Positions 21,356 through 32,276 of a DNA stretch of 64,000 bases are shown here, piece after piece. This DNA is from Paragyromitra xinjiangensis (lineage: Eukaryota > Ascomycota > Pezizomycetes > Pezizales > Discinaceae): positions 434,001 through 498,000 of the forward strand of contig JBCAMK010000022.1 in the NCBI GenBank assembly GCA_038503065.1, given 5' to 3'. Both the position numbers and the translations under genes were made by a program. The notes under the pieces are model-generated. The model made no database searches. It was given only the letters and a program-made list of their open reading frames with translations, and had not been told where the DNA came from. Every line of letters begins with the position of its first letter. Positions within the stretch are counted from its first letter, which is position 1.

Positions 21356-23054
21356 GCTCCATCCACGATGGATAGTGGTTACTTTTGTTTTCGATAATCC
21401 TTAGTAATTTCTTACGCAATACAGGGGTCGGTGATCTTGTGTCTGTTGCTGGAGGTACCAGCAGAAAGTACTGGCATCGATTACAGATTGGTTGGTAAGG
21501 CAAGAATCTGTGTAGTTGCAAAATCACAACAAGCGGGCCCTGGTCTATTCATCGCGGAAACCGTTCTTCCAAATACCGTGTATATCTAAATTATAGGCCG
21601 AATGACCTGTAGTGATAAAAACTACGATGGGATGGTCAAACTGGTCCGTGTAAAGTGGATATTTGAGGATTGAGTAGTGGGATTTACGGGGTAGGAAATA
21701 CGAGTAAAGGTGTCTTGAGATGCTCCGAGGTTGTACCGTGGTATTGGTAGAGATATGTGGTCATTAGGGAAGTTGACCGTGAGACATCTTAAATGACGGG
21801 GAATGGTTCATGAGGTAGCCTTGCGAGTGATCTAGTCGTAGCTCTCAGATTTACCAAAAGTAGCCCCGTAAGACAAAGGTGGGTTTCATACCTCATACCT
21901 GCGCTACAACCTCAAATATTTAAGCCTTAAATCTCAACATATTGCTTGCTCCCGCATCTTAAACCTATTTCTAGCTTGGCCTAGTGAAATATTTTTCCGC
22001 TATATGGGTTAGTATTGTGCTAGTGCATCTCAACTATGCCTTTCCCCTCCAGACTTCTCCCTCCCATGTCTGGAATTCTCCCGTCTCCACAGTTGGTTGT
22101 ACTCCGTAGTCATGCTCCATGGCTCCTCCACAACTGCTATAATATCCCTGCTCGATCGTACCTGTTCTCGTGTAGATCAAGTCTTCAGTCAAGTCCACAT
22201 CGTGACATTAACAGGAAAATTTGGATAAATTGTTGGATATATCTATATAGGCTTCTTACTACGTGTTTTTCTTTACTAGCTTCTATATATTTCTAGTTCT
22301 TCATAGACTTCCACCTATCTGGCGGGTATACGGGGTTCTAATAGTGGGGCTTTAGCTACTTTGGGCAATTGATGGGGGTATATATGCTGCTATATCTTCA
22401 GCTTATATAGACCATTCAGGGGTATATATACAGGGAATTTCTTCCCTTTTGGTTCTCTTCTTCCCTTCTTTACTGCTTTGCGCAGGTATACGAATATATT
22501 AATTATCTTTAACATAAATGAAATGAAGCCGAGTGTTTACCGTGATCAATACCACGACATTTTCCTTTGGTGAGGGTTACCCTGCCCAGAAACATCATCC
22601 GCATAATTACCAACAACAATGACCAGCACCTTACGCTCGCATCACTCACTCTCACTTTCTGTTTTTCATCTATTATTTGGTTATGCTCGATCGTAATCGA
22701 GCTAAGAAAGTAGGATAGGAATTGTATCTTGGTCAGTCGAAAAAATCATTGAGGCTTGGTTGCGGCTGGTAAACTAACACTCGTGATCGAACTGACCTTA
22801 ACGGCAAGAGTGTTACCGCCCCGACTAATACTATTAAAATACCCTCCTATCGTCTCAAACCAGCCTCTTCCCTTATGGCTTGGGTGATATGATACCACCC
22901 AGAGATCCCACTACCTATTACACAACGGCTTGGTGCGGCAGACGTCTTCTTAGGGATGGAAGCGCTTCCCTGTGGTACATGCGGCCCCATACACGTAGTT
23001 CAAGTTAAACAATTCTGTGATTAAAATGTTTGTTTTATACACCTGATCATTCTC

Positions 23055-23140
23055 TGTGGTTTATTTATACTACTAGCGTTGGTTATGGTTTATTTACACT
23101 ATTAACTTTTGCTTGTGGTTTAATTTATCATCACAACATG
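23055..23140. repeat. Imperfect tandem repeat, about 30-bp unit, three copies
   Basis: Three successive copies begin TGTGGTTTATTTA, TATGGTTTATTTA and TGTGGTTTAATTTA, each followed by a diverged AT-rich tail. Confidence 0.5.
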
Positions 23141-23178
23141 CAGCTTAGCTACATGTATGTAGCTACCAGTCGCAACCC

Positions 23179-23196
23179 CACACACACACACACACA
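23179..23196. repeat. CA dinucleotide microsatellite
   Basis: Nine uninterrupted CA units. Confidence 0.8.
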
Positions 23197-23408
23197 AAAT
23201 CAATAGGGCTACAACTATACACTGGGAGTTCAGATTGTATACAACGATCGGCTTACCACGGCTTCAGTTCCCTACCCGGGCCCTTCTTCAATCTATTCCG
23301 TACCTGCATGAAAGCACCTTCAAACTAGTGGTTGTAGTCCTACTCTAATCGCGCAGAGGAAGGTGAGAAATTCCTTCAAAGCGCGATGGGGCGTGTCACA
23401 GCAGAAAC

Positions 23409-23564
23409 ATGCCGACTAAGGATTGGCTAATACAGACACTCTTTGACGAGCCCGTTCTTTTGGCTGTACTGGCTAAGCTCTGTGACGAGCGCCCATCTAT
23501 CTGTGAGCCAGAATTAAAAAAAACCGCCACCAAATATATTATAGGGAATATGAGCATCAGCTGA
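23409..23564 (+). CDS. Small coding-like ORF (51 residues)
   Basis: An ATG-to-stop frame whose translation looks protein-like (MPTKDWLIQTLFDEP, then LLAVLAKLCDERPSICEPEL) within otherwise non-coding sequence. It may be a fragment of a larger decayed gene. No family recognised. Confidence 0.2.
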   Translation: MPTKDWLIQTLFDEPVLLAVLAKLCDERPSICEPELKKTATKYIIGNMSIS

Positions 23565-23952
23565 TCAAGAGAAGCAGACTATAGAAACTCACTATATACA
23601 GCTTCATTCTCTCCTGTCGTGGGATACTCCTCAATATACACCACTGCGAGTACACCACTGCGAGGGATGCGCTAGAGCCGTAGGATGAATACCCTGTTAC
23701 GGGCCTTCATTTTACAGTAATACAATAAGCTCATTATACAAAATAAAAAAAAGATGCGCTAGAAACTCTACTCTAGGAATATTGTATGTACTGGAGCAAT
23801 ATGACCTAGGTCTTCCCCGTGGCTAACGCAGAGAGCGAACCCTTAAATGGTGGAGCTCTGTGGCGTGGGTTCTTTTTCGTTGCATTCAGTACAATATTAG
23901 GCTTAGCGCGGACAGAGCTAGGTCGTAATGCTCCAGCACTCTACATACGGTA

Positions 23953-24118
23953 CCGTACCAACCCGAGAGAGTGGACTTGATGCCAAGACGTTGGAATTGC
24001 CTATAGAGGTAAGGCTCTAACAAATTTCTACTCAGCTTTGACCCCCTTAGCTGGCGCCTTACCCGTCGAGGCAATTCTAACGTCTTAGCGTCAAGTCCAC
24101 TCTCTCGAGTTAATACGG
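23953..24118. mobile_element. MITE with about 50-bp inverted repeats (TA-flanked)
   Basis: The arms (about 23953-24002 and 24069-24118) pair over 50 bp with a few transitions; both contain the motif GAGAGAGTGGACTTGA in the same orientation relative to their ends. TA lies outside each end (23951-23952 and 24119-24120). The 66-bp centre has no coding sequence. Confidence 0.7.
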
Positions 24119-24309
24119 TACTTTAAAGGTGGGTGCAATTTGTGCATCAGTTTCAGCCCAGGGACTACCACCCTATCTGTGAAGTGTTGTGGGACTAGAA
24201 GCATACCTTGAGAAAGCGCAGGTAGGTACCGTATCATACCGAGAATAATGATATTGCCTAGACTAGGTTCAGCTAAGATACTTTGATTGACATCACCTCA
24301 CAAAAATCT

Positions 24310-24830
24310 ATCGATTGCAACATCAATTTCTCAAATTTAGCAACCGTTTCAGCGCTTCTCTAGGATTTTCGGAAGGCAGATCCAAAGCTGCCCAGTCCGG
24401 GCCATTTCGTTATCCTTGGGATCATAAAATGTATTGCTCACGCCTACTCTCTCATATAAACCCGCTTCAACCTTATTTCAGGAATTGTATGCGGAATTTT
24501 TCACCGGCGCCCTCAACCCTGAGTTGGTCTCCACTAAGCTCTGACGAATTTATCTAGATTCAATATGTATTTCATCATTCACGAACTGTTTCACAAGCTT
24601 GTAGATCTAACGATAGGTCGCCGATTTCAGACTTATTGGTTGAGAAGTAGACAAATTGGCGTTTCAATGCCGCTTTCTATGACCTTACATATGGTGAACA
24701 CTGCTCCACCTTGGAATATGTAAGCATCCCTGTCTGCGTTAGGGAATTTTGCCGCGGTAACGACTCTGTGGTTACATGTATGTCTAAGTTTTTATGTAGA
24801 GTACACATTCTTATGGCGTGGCGCGCTAGT
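24310..24830 (-). pseudogene. Decayed protein-coding relic, family uncertain
   Basis: Reading the minus strand from about 24760 downwards, coding-like segments switch frame several times: KFPNADRDAYIFQGG, then QFVYFSTNKSEIGDLSLDLQ, then GLYERVGVSNTFYDPKDNEM, then LPSENPREALKRLLNL near 24320. The segments are collinear and separated by stops and shifts, which suggests an old gene. The DAYIFQGG stretch recalls hemopexin/PA2-type repeats (pattern xAYxFxGxxY), but the match is too short to rely on. Confidence 0.35.
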
Positions 24831-25278
24831 GAAGGCCAAACACTGTGGTTTGGCCCCGCTCCCAGGCTCTCCATACGTGTTTTCTTCGACACTGGCATTC
24901 ACCTCCCTCCAATACAACACACGCATATATAGGGAGGGTAGTGGTGGGGGGGGGGTGTTAGGTGTGTGCGGGGATAGAGTAGCTGAATAACAAACACAAC
25001 TGACGGAGATTTGGGGCCTAGTTAGCTGTACTATGCATTCACTTCCCATCTTTGCTTTGGGGCGTCCCTCCCCGGGTCTTGTCTAGGCACGTTTATCGGT
25101 GCTCGGGGTGTTTCCCTAGAGGTTAGTTGTCGGGGCGGGCGGTGGGTATCTAGAGGTGTAGGTTACTACTCTATAGGAGATTGGAGGATTAAGTAAAATC
25201 CTGTCTGACTACATGTCAGGACTGCGTAAAGGGGTACATGCAGATTGTACTCGTGACTACCATATGGAAGTTGGTATA

Positions 25279-25531
25279 GTCACTCCCAGCCACTCGGCGA
25301 AACTGGGCATTTGACGAAACTTGCTGTGAAAAAGTGAAAAAAATACGAGCCCCCAGGCTTCAAGTCAGGAAACGGCGGGGCCTGAGCCTAGCCAACAACA
25401 AATCTCACTTGTACAATATTTCGCGCCATCATGTAGTTAGAATTTTTGCAAAAGTTCAAGAGAGCTGTAAAAGTCTCCTGGGCGGCTTCTGTTCGTCAGA
25501 TGCCCAGTTTCGTCGAGTGGCCGGGAGTGAC
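25279..25531. mobile_element. MITE with 40-bp inverted repeats
   Basis: The arms 25279-25318 and 25492-25531 match at about 36 of 40 positions in reverse complement; the left arm starts GTCACTCCCAGCCACTCGGC. The left flank is TA; the right flank is TG, possibly an eroded TA. The 170-bp centre has no recognisable gene. Confidence 0.65.
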
Positions 25532-26177
25532 TGTATGTGACAAAAGATCTGCGCACGCCGAAATCGTGTGCCACTGGGGGAAGTCTTTGGTTGGCTCAAA
25601 GACTTGACCCTGCATCGCGGGGGCTGTGCTTAAGGATATAAGATCTTGAGTAGTACATTGACGATACCAAATGGGACTGTATGGTAAGCATTGGCAATTG
25701 GTCTACTCTAGGCCAGGCCGACACCCCGTCTGCCCCAGCACGTGCAGCGATTGTTGGGCCGAGACCGGGAGCCCGTAGAATTTCCTAGCATAATGCAGTG
25801 TCTGGTCCTGCGGTTTTTGAAGTATCACGGCACAATAAACTGAAGATCGATGGACGAAACAGCCAGAATATTTATTACTCAATTAATTAAAGGAAGCCAT
25901 GAGATAACCGAATACATATGGGACTTAAGCGGTAATGAATTTAAAGTCAAAATTTTCTGGTTTCTTCCTGGGAAGGCTTGGAATCACCTCATTGCATTGT
26001 GCATATTTGGTTTTTGAGGTTCTGTAACAGAGTTCATGCTGTATTATTGGGAGGCGTTTGCATTTAAGCGAAACCTCTATCTACAAGCGTCACCTTGCAG
26101 ACGGGTCAACCCAAATGCCAAGCCGCTCTACTCTATCCAGGAGTAGGCTGGCCCACTTACCAATGTGTTCTACTCTA

Positions 26178-26476
26178 CTCATGCGGCCGTTTTGAAGCCG
26201 CGTTGGCTAAGCAGGCAAGATCTGGTGAGAAAGCTATTTCTATTAGTTGGAGGCAGTCTCAGCAGTCTCTTGCACCTCTCTTGGCATACTTTTGGTGCCC
26301 TTTTGACACCTCTCCTTCCTTTGTGGTGTCATTAGGATATTGATTCTGAATAAGATACCACTGTTTTCTGGCATTTCGTATGTAAAATCCTTAAATTCAG
26401 ACAGCTTCGCAAGTTTTTAGTTGGGGAATAGAAAGTTCCCTATCTAGGCAACGCGGCTTCAAAACGGTGGCATGAG
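26178..26476. mobile_element. MITE with 32-bp inverted repeats (TA-flanked)
   Basis: The arms (26178-26209 and 26445-26476) share CTCATGC and CCGTTTTGAAGCCGCGTTG with three to four mismatches in 32 positions. TA flanks both ends (26176-26177 and 26477-26478). The 235-bp centre holds a chance reading frame only. Confidence 0.7.
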
Positions 26477-26489
26477 TATGTTCTCGGTA

Positions 26490-26613
26490 AATTGGCTATC
26501 TCCAGTATCTCCGGCAGCGGCGTAAGCCACTCTATGATCGGATGATGATCAGATAAGAATAAGATAAAGTCTGTGGCTTTTGCCGTAGTCGGAGGTACCG
26601 GGGATAGCCAATT
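26490..26613. mobile_element. MITE with about 40-bp inverted repeats (TA-flanked)
   Basis: The arms begin AATTGGCTATC and end GATAGCCAATT, pairing imperfectly over about 40 bp. TA lies at both ends (26488-26489 and 26614-26615). It starts only 13 bp after the previous element and about 450 bp upstream of the zinc-finger/kinase coding region. Confidence 0.6.
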
Positions 26614-27070
26614 TACGGTAGTAGTACCAGTGGTCGTGTTGTTCAGCATCTGAACCTGATCAGTCACGATCAAATCCTCTGATCACGAATGAAATTGACA
26701 GTGACAGAAAAACGTAGAGAGGGGCTTCCCTGCCTTTCAGGTGTGCTCAGCACTTCGCACTACCTATACACACTCTCCATAGTCAAATCGAAAGGGTATT
26801 TATAGGGTAGTTGATGTTCCCTCGAGTTCCCAGTCTATACTAGCAGACACCATCCATCTACCCCAGATTTACCGACTAGATTTCACTGCACAGTATGGCT
26901 AGACTTGGAAATAAAGATTTCCTACAATCTCTCTCAAACTCACCGCACGGTGGCCATATCATTCCTATGGCTACTTTCCATCATCGACAGAACAGACGCA
27001 GCAGCATTTGCTATCGCAAGCGCAACCACAGCCACTATACGATCTGAGATTGGCAGAAGCTTTGATTGGA

Positions 27071-28989
27071 ATGCCACAACGGCCGCAATCTACTCCCCAA
27101 GTAACGGCCGGATTTCCCCCTCCAAAAACATTATCATCCTTCGTTTCCGGTGAGAGCCCGAGCAACGGCGGAGGTTACGGTTCCAAGCAGGATAATACCT
27201 CAGGGCACAACCAAGGAACCTTATCAACCAAATGTTCCACCTGCTCTAATGTGTTTAAGAATAGAAATAGACTCCTCAAACACGTCCAAAATACCGGGCA
27301 CATCACGGTGGATAGCGAACCTCACGAGAGCCAAGAGGAACTAAACCCATTCGGAATGCGATTCGGTCTTGCTGCAGAGAAACAGCCACAATCTACTCCC
27401 CAAAAGACGTCCGGATTTCCCCCTTCAAGAACAGTACCGTCCGGATTTCCCAGCGAGGGCCCGAGCAGCGGCTCCAAGCAGGATAGCACCTCAGGGCACA
27501 ACCAGGGAACCTTATCGACCCAATGTTCCACCTGCTCTAAGGTATTTAGGAATAGGAATAAACTCCTCGAACACGTCAAAGATACCAGACACAAGCAAGG
27601 AACCTTATCGGACAAATGTTCCACCTGCTTTAACGTGTTTAGGAATAGAAATAGACTCCTCAAACACGTCCAAAATACCGGGCACATTGCGGTGGATAGC
27701 GAAACTCCCGAGGGCCAAGAGGATCTGAACCCTTCTAGAGCGCGGTTTGATCCTACTGCACTCCTTGAGATGGCCTCTATATCTCAGACTGATCTTCCCA
27801 AAAGCAAATTCACTCCCACAATACCCCGTGCTAGTCCAGAAACTTTCTCCGCTCGCACCATCACTAGTGCTCCCCTCGATCCCCCTGTAGGCGCTCAAAC
27901 ATGGTACCAACCGTCGAAAACTGTAAAAATCGATAGCAGTAACTGGGAGGCCTACGTTGTGCACTGCAAGCTAACCACCTTGTTTGACGGTGATCTTATC
28001 CGCCATGTATATCCTGAGGGGACCGATACGTGGATCGACATAGACTAGCTCGGTGAAGGCGGGCAAGGCACAGTGATGAAACAAGAAAACCAGAAAACAA
28101 AGGAGATGAGAGCGGTGAAGACCATGTTGAAATCCCGGAACCCGCAATTCTATCAACGAGAGATCGGAGCGTTAGCGATGTTCAAAGATGTACGTGATCT
28201 GGAATGAAAAGGTTGTGGATGTTTTCTAACGCGCAGATTGTGACAGGATGAACATTTCGTCAAGTTCCTCGGCTGGTACGATGACCGAAATACTATCTGC
28301 ATCGCGCTAGAGTTCATGGAACATGGCGACCTCAAAAAGCACATTTCAAGCGGATTCGCAAAAACTCACGCTGTTGAGATCACGAGACAAATACTTGAGG
28401 GTTTGGCGATCCTTCATGAGAATAGCATCTGCCACCGGGATATCAAGCCGCAAGTAGGACGCCAGCGATGTCAATGATTTTACAGTAGGCTTACGATCAT
28501 TAGAACGTACTTGTTGCAAGTCTCAACCCGGTACGAGTCAAGATAACAGACTTCGGTGGATCTAAGAACGAGGATGGCACTCAACTACGAACCAAGATAC
28601 TCTCTCACGGTTATGCACCTCCAGAGATGCATTACTCCATAAATCGCGGCAAAACCCTGGTGTACACGAACAAGATTGACATCTGGTCGTTGGGATGCAT
28701 GGTACACGAGATGTTAACTCAAGAAGTACCATTTTCCCGCGGCAGACCCCTAACCATGACGTCGGGCATTGAAACAACACAATCTTCAATCCCCGATGAT
28801 ACTATCGTGGGCGAATTTTACAAGGGCTCCATCCCTTTACCGATGGATCACTTATTGAAATGCCGCGTGAATAAAACTGCAAAAGACTTCTTGAAGTACC
28901 TGTTGGTGGTAGATGCTACGAATCGACCATCAGCGGACGAGGCGCTGAATCATGCTTGGCTCACCAAAGGGCGGTATCCTCGGACGTAA
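27071..28989 (+). CDS. Zinc-finger/Ser-Thr protein kinase gene with an in-frame TAG
   Basis: The 5' part (27071-28048) encodes about 325 residues with three C2H2 fingers of the C-x2-C-x12-H-x5-H type and Ser/Pro-rich linkers. After a TAG (28046-28048) the same frame continues directly into a protein kinase domain: glycine loop LGEGGQGTV, ATP-binding Lys in RAVKTM, catalytic CHRDIKPQ joined to NVL, DFGGS, PPEM, and DIWSLGCMVHEML. Kinase exons are 28049-28189, 28247-28453 and 28504-28989; the introns are 57 and 50 nt and the phases agree. All catalytic residues are present. The TAG may be a nonsense change (CAG to TAG would fit a C-to-T process) or may be removed by a 42-nt GTATAT...TAG intron (28007-28048). 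The first in-frame ATG is at 27071, but open sequence extends upstream to 26915, so a 5' exon is possible. Confidence 0.65.
27233..27685 (+). repeat. Three repeated zinc-finger cassettes inside the kinase gene
   Basis: The fingers lie at 27233-27301, 27524-27592 and 27617-27685. Each is 23 codons starting CSTC and ending in His, nearly identical in DNA as well as protein. Flanking segments (the GHNQGTLST lead and the DSE linker) are duplicated with fingers 1 and 2. This indicates recent tandem duplication within the gene. Confidence 0.8.
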
Positions 28990-31603
28990 TCTCCCTTATC
29001 CGGGGCTGAGCCTTAACCCCCCGCAATAATCTCTTGTTTGTAGCAAACTTCTTTATCAGTCGTATATCGATATGGGGAGGTTTCCAGCCAGTGGTTATAG
29101 GAGCTTTTAAACTTTCTATAAGGCTGGTGGGGACCCAAGATCTGTGCAATTCCCCCCACTTTCCTTATCAAGTCTTCGATGTAGTCTTATGTCCTTATGT
29201 ATTCATTCATTCATTCATCCATCTACGTGGTATACCCAACTAAACTACCACATACATATACGTAACAGCTTTTATGGCGCCAATCGAAAGCGCGCGCCTA
29301 GGGGAGTCTCCCTATTATACCTATACGAGAAAACGTTACATTAAGTGAGGCCTAGGAGTCGACAGCAGCGTGAGATTGATCTCGTGCGAGATCAAGACTG
29401 CGCAGTAAGCTACATTATAAGGAGAAAAACTACCCTAAACTCTACCTTCCGGTAGACTCTGGGAACCCTAACTAGCTCCGTGCTTTATCAATTTCTTCAG
29501 TTAAGTGATATGGTTATCCTTAGCAATTTCAACTTCAAAAACATCAAAGGTCCATCTTGCCTCGCACCAGACCTAGTCCAAACTAGCGCACAATTTATAC
29601 ATGATCTATAGGAAGCTCTAGTCCAGCCATAAAGCTATGGTTAATACGAAGTAAATCAACCACGCTAAACCTGATTGGGTTTGGCGCAAGACAAAGATCC
29701 TCCGTTTACGGGAGTGATGCTCATTTTGCTCATGTTTCTCTGACGAAGGAAATTTGGGAATTACAAAATCCTTAGAGAAAGATAAACTCCTACTCCAAAT
29801 AGAGATAGCGGCCCTAAGGCGTAGCCCCTGGATAGGGTTGTGCAGCTGGGTTTTGCGCTCTGATGTGTGGTTGCTTAGTCATGCAACAACTAGTAAGAGG
29901 TTACCAGTCACAATAGTAATTTGGGAGCAGCTAATTAAGATAAACACCAAACTGATATAAAGGAATACTATGAGCCCCTATAGGCTAGATATTGATAGGA
30001 TATTACGGTCTGTTGGTGCGTGGGGTATTACTCATCGCATAACTAGGCGACGACACCTATATTAAGGTCACACCTATAGTTTTCTTCTACTTTAATTTAC
30101 TGTTCTCTAGCTTGATCTACAACTATTTGGTTGGCTGTCAACAGGCTGTAGGGTGCAATGACTTTGAGAACAGAGAAATTGACACTCCCTTCAATTTAAA
30201 GTCAACGGTATGAACATAGGGATAACAAATTTGATTGCAGCTAATGTAATATATAATCACCCGATAGTACTGTCCCTCACGTGCAGTATGTTCATAAATC
30301 TGCGAACGAAAAAATTAAAGTATCTTCTGCCACTATACTTCCTAGGATGATTTTATCTAGAATCTCTATATGTAGCTATATCCATTGTGCGTTCGGCTAC
30401 GGCGAACGTTGAGAAGCACTCGACGATGCAACTCCCTTTGCGGTAGAACCAAAGTACCCGGGAGCACTGGCGGCGAAACAACGCCTGAAATCTGAATATA
30501 GCCTTACATAGATGTACCTATTACTACGATGGTATACGATAAGGGTTTGTTGACATTAGAAATAGTAGGGAGGCACGCACCGGCAAGATATAATTACGGA
30601 TGCGGAGAAAATAACGGTCGTTTCCGATTTTATCTATGTGGTTTTAATTATAGTAATGAATCGCCACGTAGCTCCCGGAAAAGGCCTAGAGGGAGATGAG
30701 GGTGGCGAAATTTCATTAATAGAAGGGAGGACTTCGCTTCAGGGAGCTAATCGAGATGATGTAAGTATCTCAGAAAGGCGGGATCACGATACGCTTCTAC
30801 AAACATCTGATATATCTATCATTGTGTAGTCTCTTGATAGAGGTGTAGGTAGAATGGGAACTGACTTATTCTGTGTTTAAATCTACTAATTCCGGGCGAT
30901 AGGCCGGGATAATGAACGAAGAATGGCCAGGATAAGATAAAGGAAGTATCCCTCGTGCACGAATAATGGCGAGCAAGATCGGAGGAACTTGACCTTGAAG
31001 TCCGTTTAAACTCTCTTATTAGTTAGACCTGGCTAGTATAGTAATATTTTAACACTATTTACTCTCATCAATACTCCTTATGCCTGCCCCAGAATTGCTT
31101 TATATTCCACAGCTCATACTTACATCTTGTAAGAAGTTATTTTAGATCGACTTCCTACAAAATATGAGTTATCTCAGCAATTCCCCAAGTTTTCAAATCC
31201 CCCCCTCTATCTACAGCAAAAAGCAAAGCTTGAGGTACCCGACGTAAGATAGGGCTCCCTATGTAATAAGGTAATATGTAGCAACGTATTTCCATTCATC
31301 TAACCATTTAAATCTACCTAATACTCTCATTCCTCACACCTAAGTTTATTCCTCCTCCTCTCGCTATCTTTCCCTCTCGTAGAGTGCAATTCCTCACCCT
31401 TAACACATGACCCTTTTTAACTTTTTGTATAACCCGCAAGACTCCCCCAGCTAGAAACAGTTATAAAAAGAAAGAGGAAAAAAGCGAGGAAAAATCACTG
31501 ATCCAAGAAGAATGAATGAGAAACGAGTCTAGCAAACAAACAAGCAGTAAATAATATCTGAGCCTCTATTACATTCCAGTCACACTAAATTTCTCCCCCG
31601 ACG
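28990..31603. other. Gene-free AT-rich tract
   Basis: About 2.6 kb of AT-rich sequence. A CATT run is near 29202-29220. No recognisable gene, RNA or inverted-repeat element was found. Confidence 0.45.
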
Positions 31604-32276
31604 TTAAATTAGCCTATTGCCAAACAACTCCCGCAACAACTCGAAATCTACTTCTTCATCGACATCCTCATCACCCAGCTCATAAAACCCCACACTAATC
31701 AACTCTGAACGCACATACACCGAGCCATCCTCCTCACCCTCATCTTCGGAGCCGGACTCCATGGGGGCGATGCGGTGGGGACACGCGTCTCGCAACCATC
31801 TTGTTGGTTTCCGGTCCAGTTCAGGTTGAAGATTCCACTGTCGGAACCATGCTCCTGTCTAGCCATAGATTATCACTCTGTAAGGCAGAAATGACAGTAG
31901 TAGAGCTAGAAATGTCGGTACGGTGTATTTTTCTTTTAACTTTAGCCCCTTTTTCTACAGTATCCCCCATTTCCTCTTCCTCCTGTTCATCTTCCCTCAG
32001 TCTCTTCTTGCTAGAGGGGGCCGGTATCTATTCTCTAGTAAATCCTTAGCGCGCTTGTGCCATTTCTTCTACATCCTTAGTTTCCATATGTCTAACCCAA
32101 GCAATACTCAGCTCCCGTAAGTACGGGAGAACCCACTCTGGGCTCACTATAGCTACCTCCCCCTCTTTGGAGTCAAATTTACACTGATACCAATGCCCAA
32201 TCTTTAGGGACCCCCACGGTACCAGCTTTTTTTTGGCCTCTTGCATAATCTGTTTCGGAGTCTTTATTTTTTCCAT
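31604..32276 (-). pseudogene. Hypothetical acidic protein gene, probably frameshifted
   Basis: The start ATG at 32276-32274 sits in a CCACCATGG context. Exon 1 (32073-32276) encodes MEKIKTPKQIMQEAKKK, WGSLKIGHWYQCKF and VSPEWVLPYLRELSIAWVRH. A 45-nt intron (32028-32072) leads to exon 2 from 32027, which carries a charged KKRLREDEQEEEE stretch. Further on, the coding-like frame changes near 31840: NLWLDRSM lies in one frame and FRQWNLQPELDRKPTRWL in another. The last part is very acidic (SGSEDEGEEDG, then LGDEDVDEEVDFELL) and ends at 31604. The composition is consistent along the region, so I treat it as one gene with either a hidden intron or a frameshift. No family recognised. Confidence 0.4.

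Larger units (their letters stand above)
21356..26894. other. Repeat-rich accessory tract without intact large genes
   Basis: About 5.5 kb of mostly AT-rich sequence. It contains four inverted-repeat elements (23953-24118, 25279-25531, 26178-26476 and 26490-26613), a gene relic at about 24310-24830, a small frame at 23409-23564, an imperfect tandem repeat near 23055-23140, a CA microsatellite at 23179-23196, and a 13-bp direct repeat near 23640-23660. Nothing else is supportable. Confidence 0.5.

Noticed and set aside
26095..26343. An 82-codon frame
   Set aside because: It lies mostly inside an inverted-repeat element and shows no protein features.
28046..28060. Programmed stop-codon readthrough at the kinase TAG
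   Set aside because: The context after TAG (CTC GGT) does not match the known CARYYA or UGA-CUA readthrough motifs, so a mutation or small intron is preferred.
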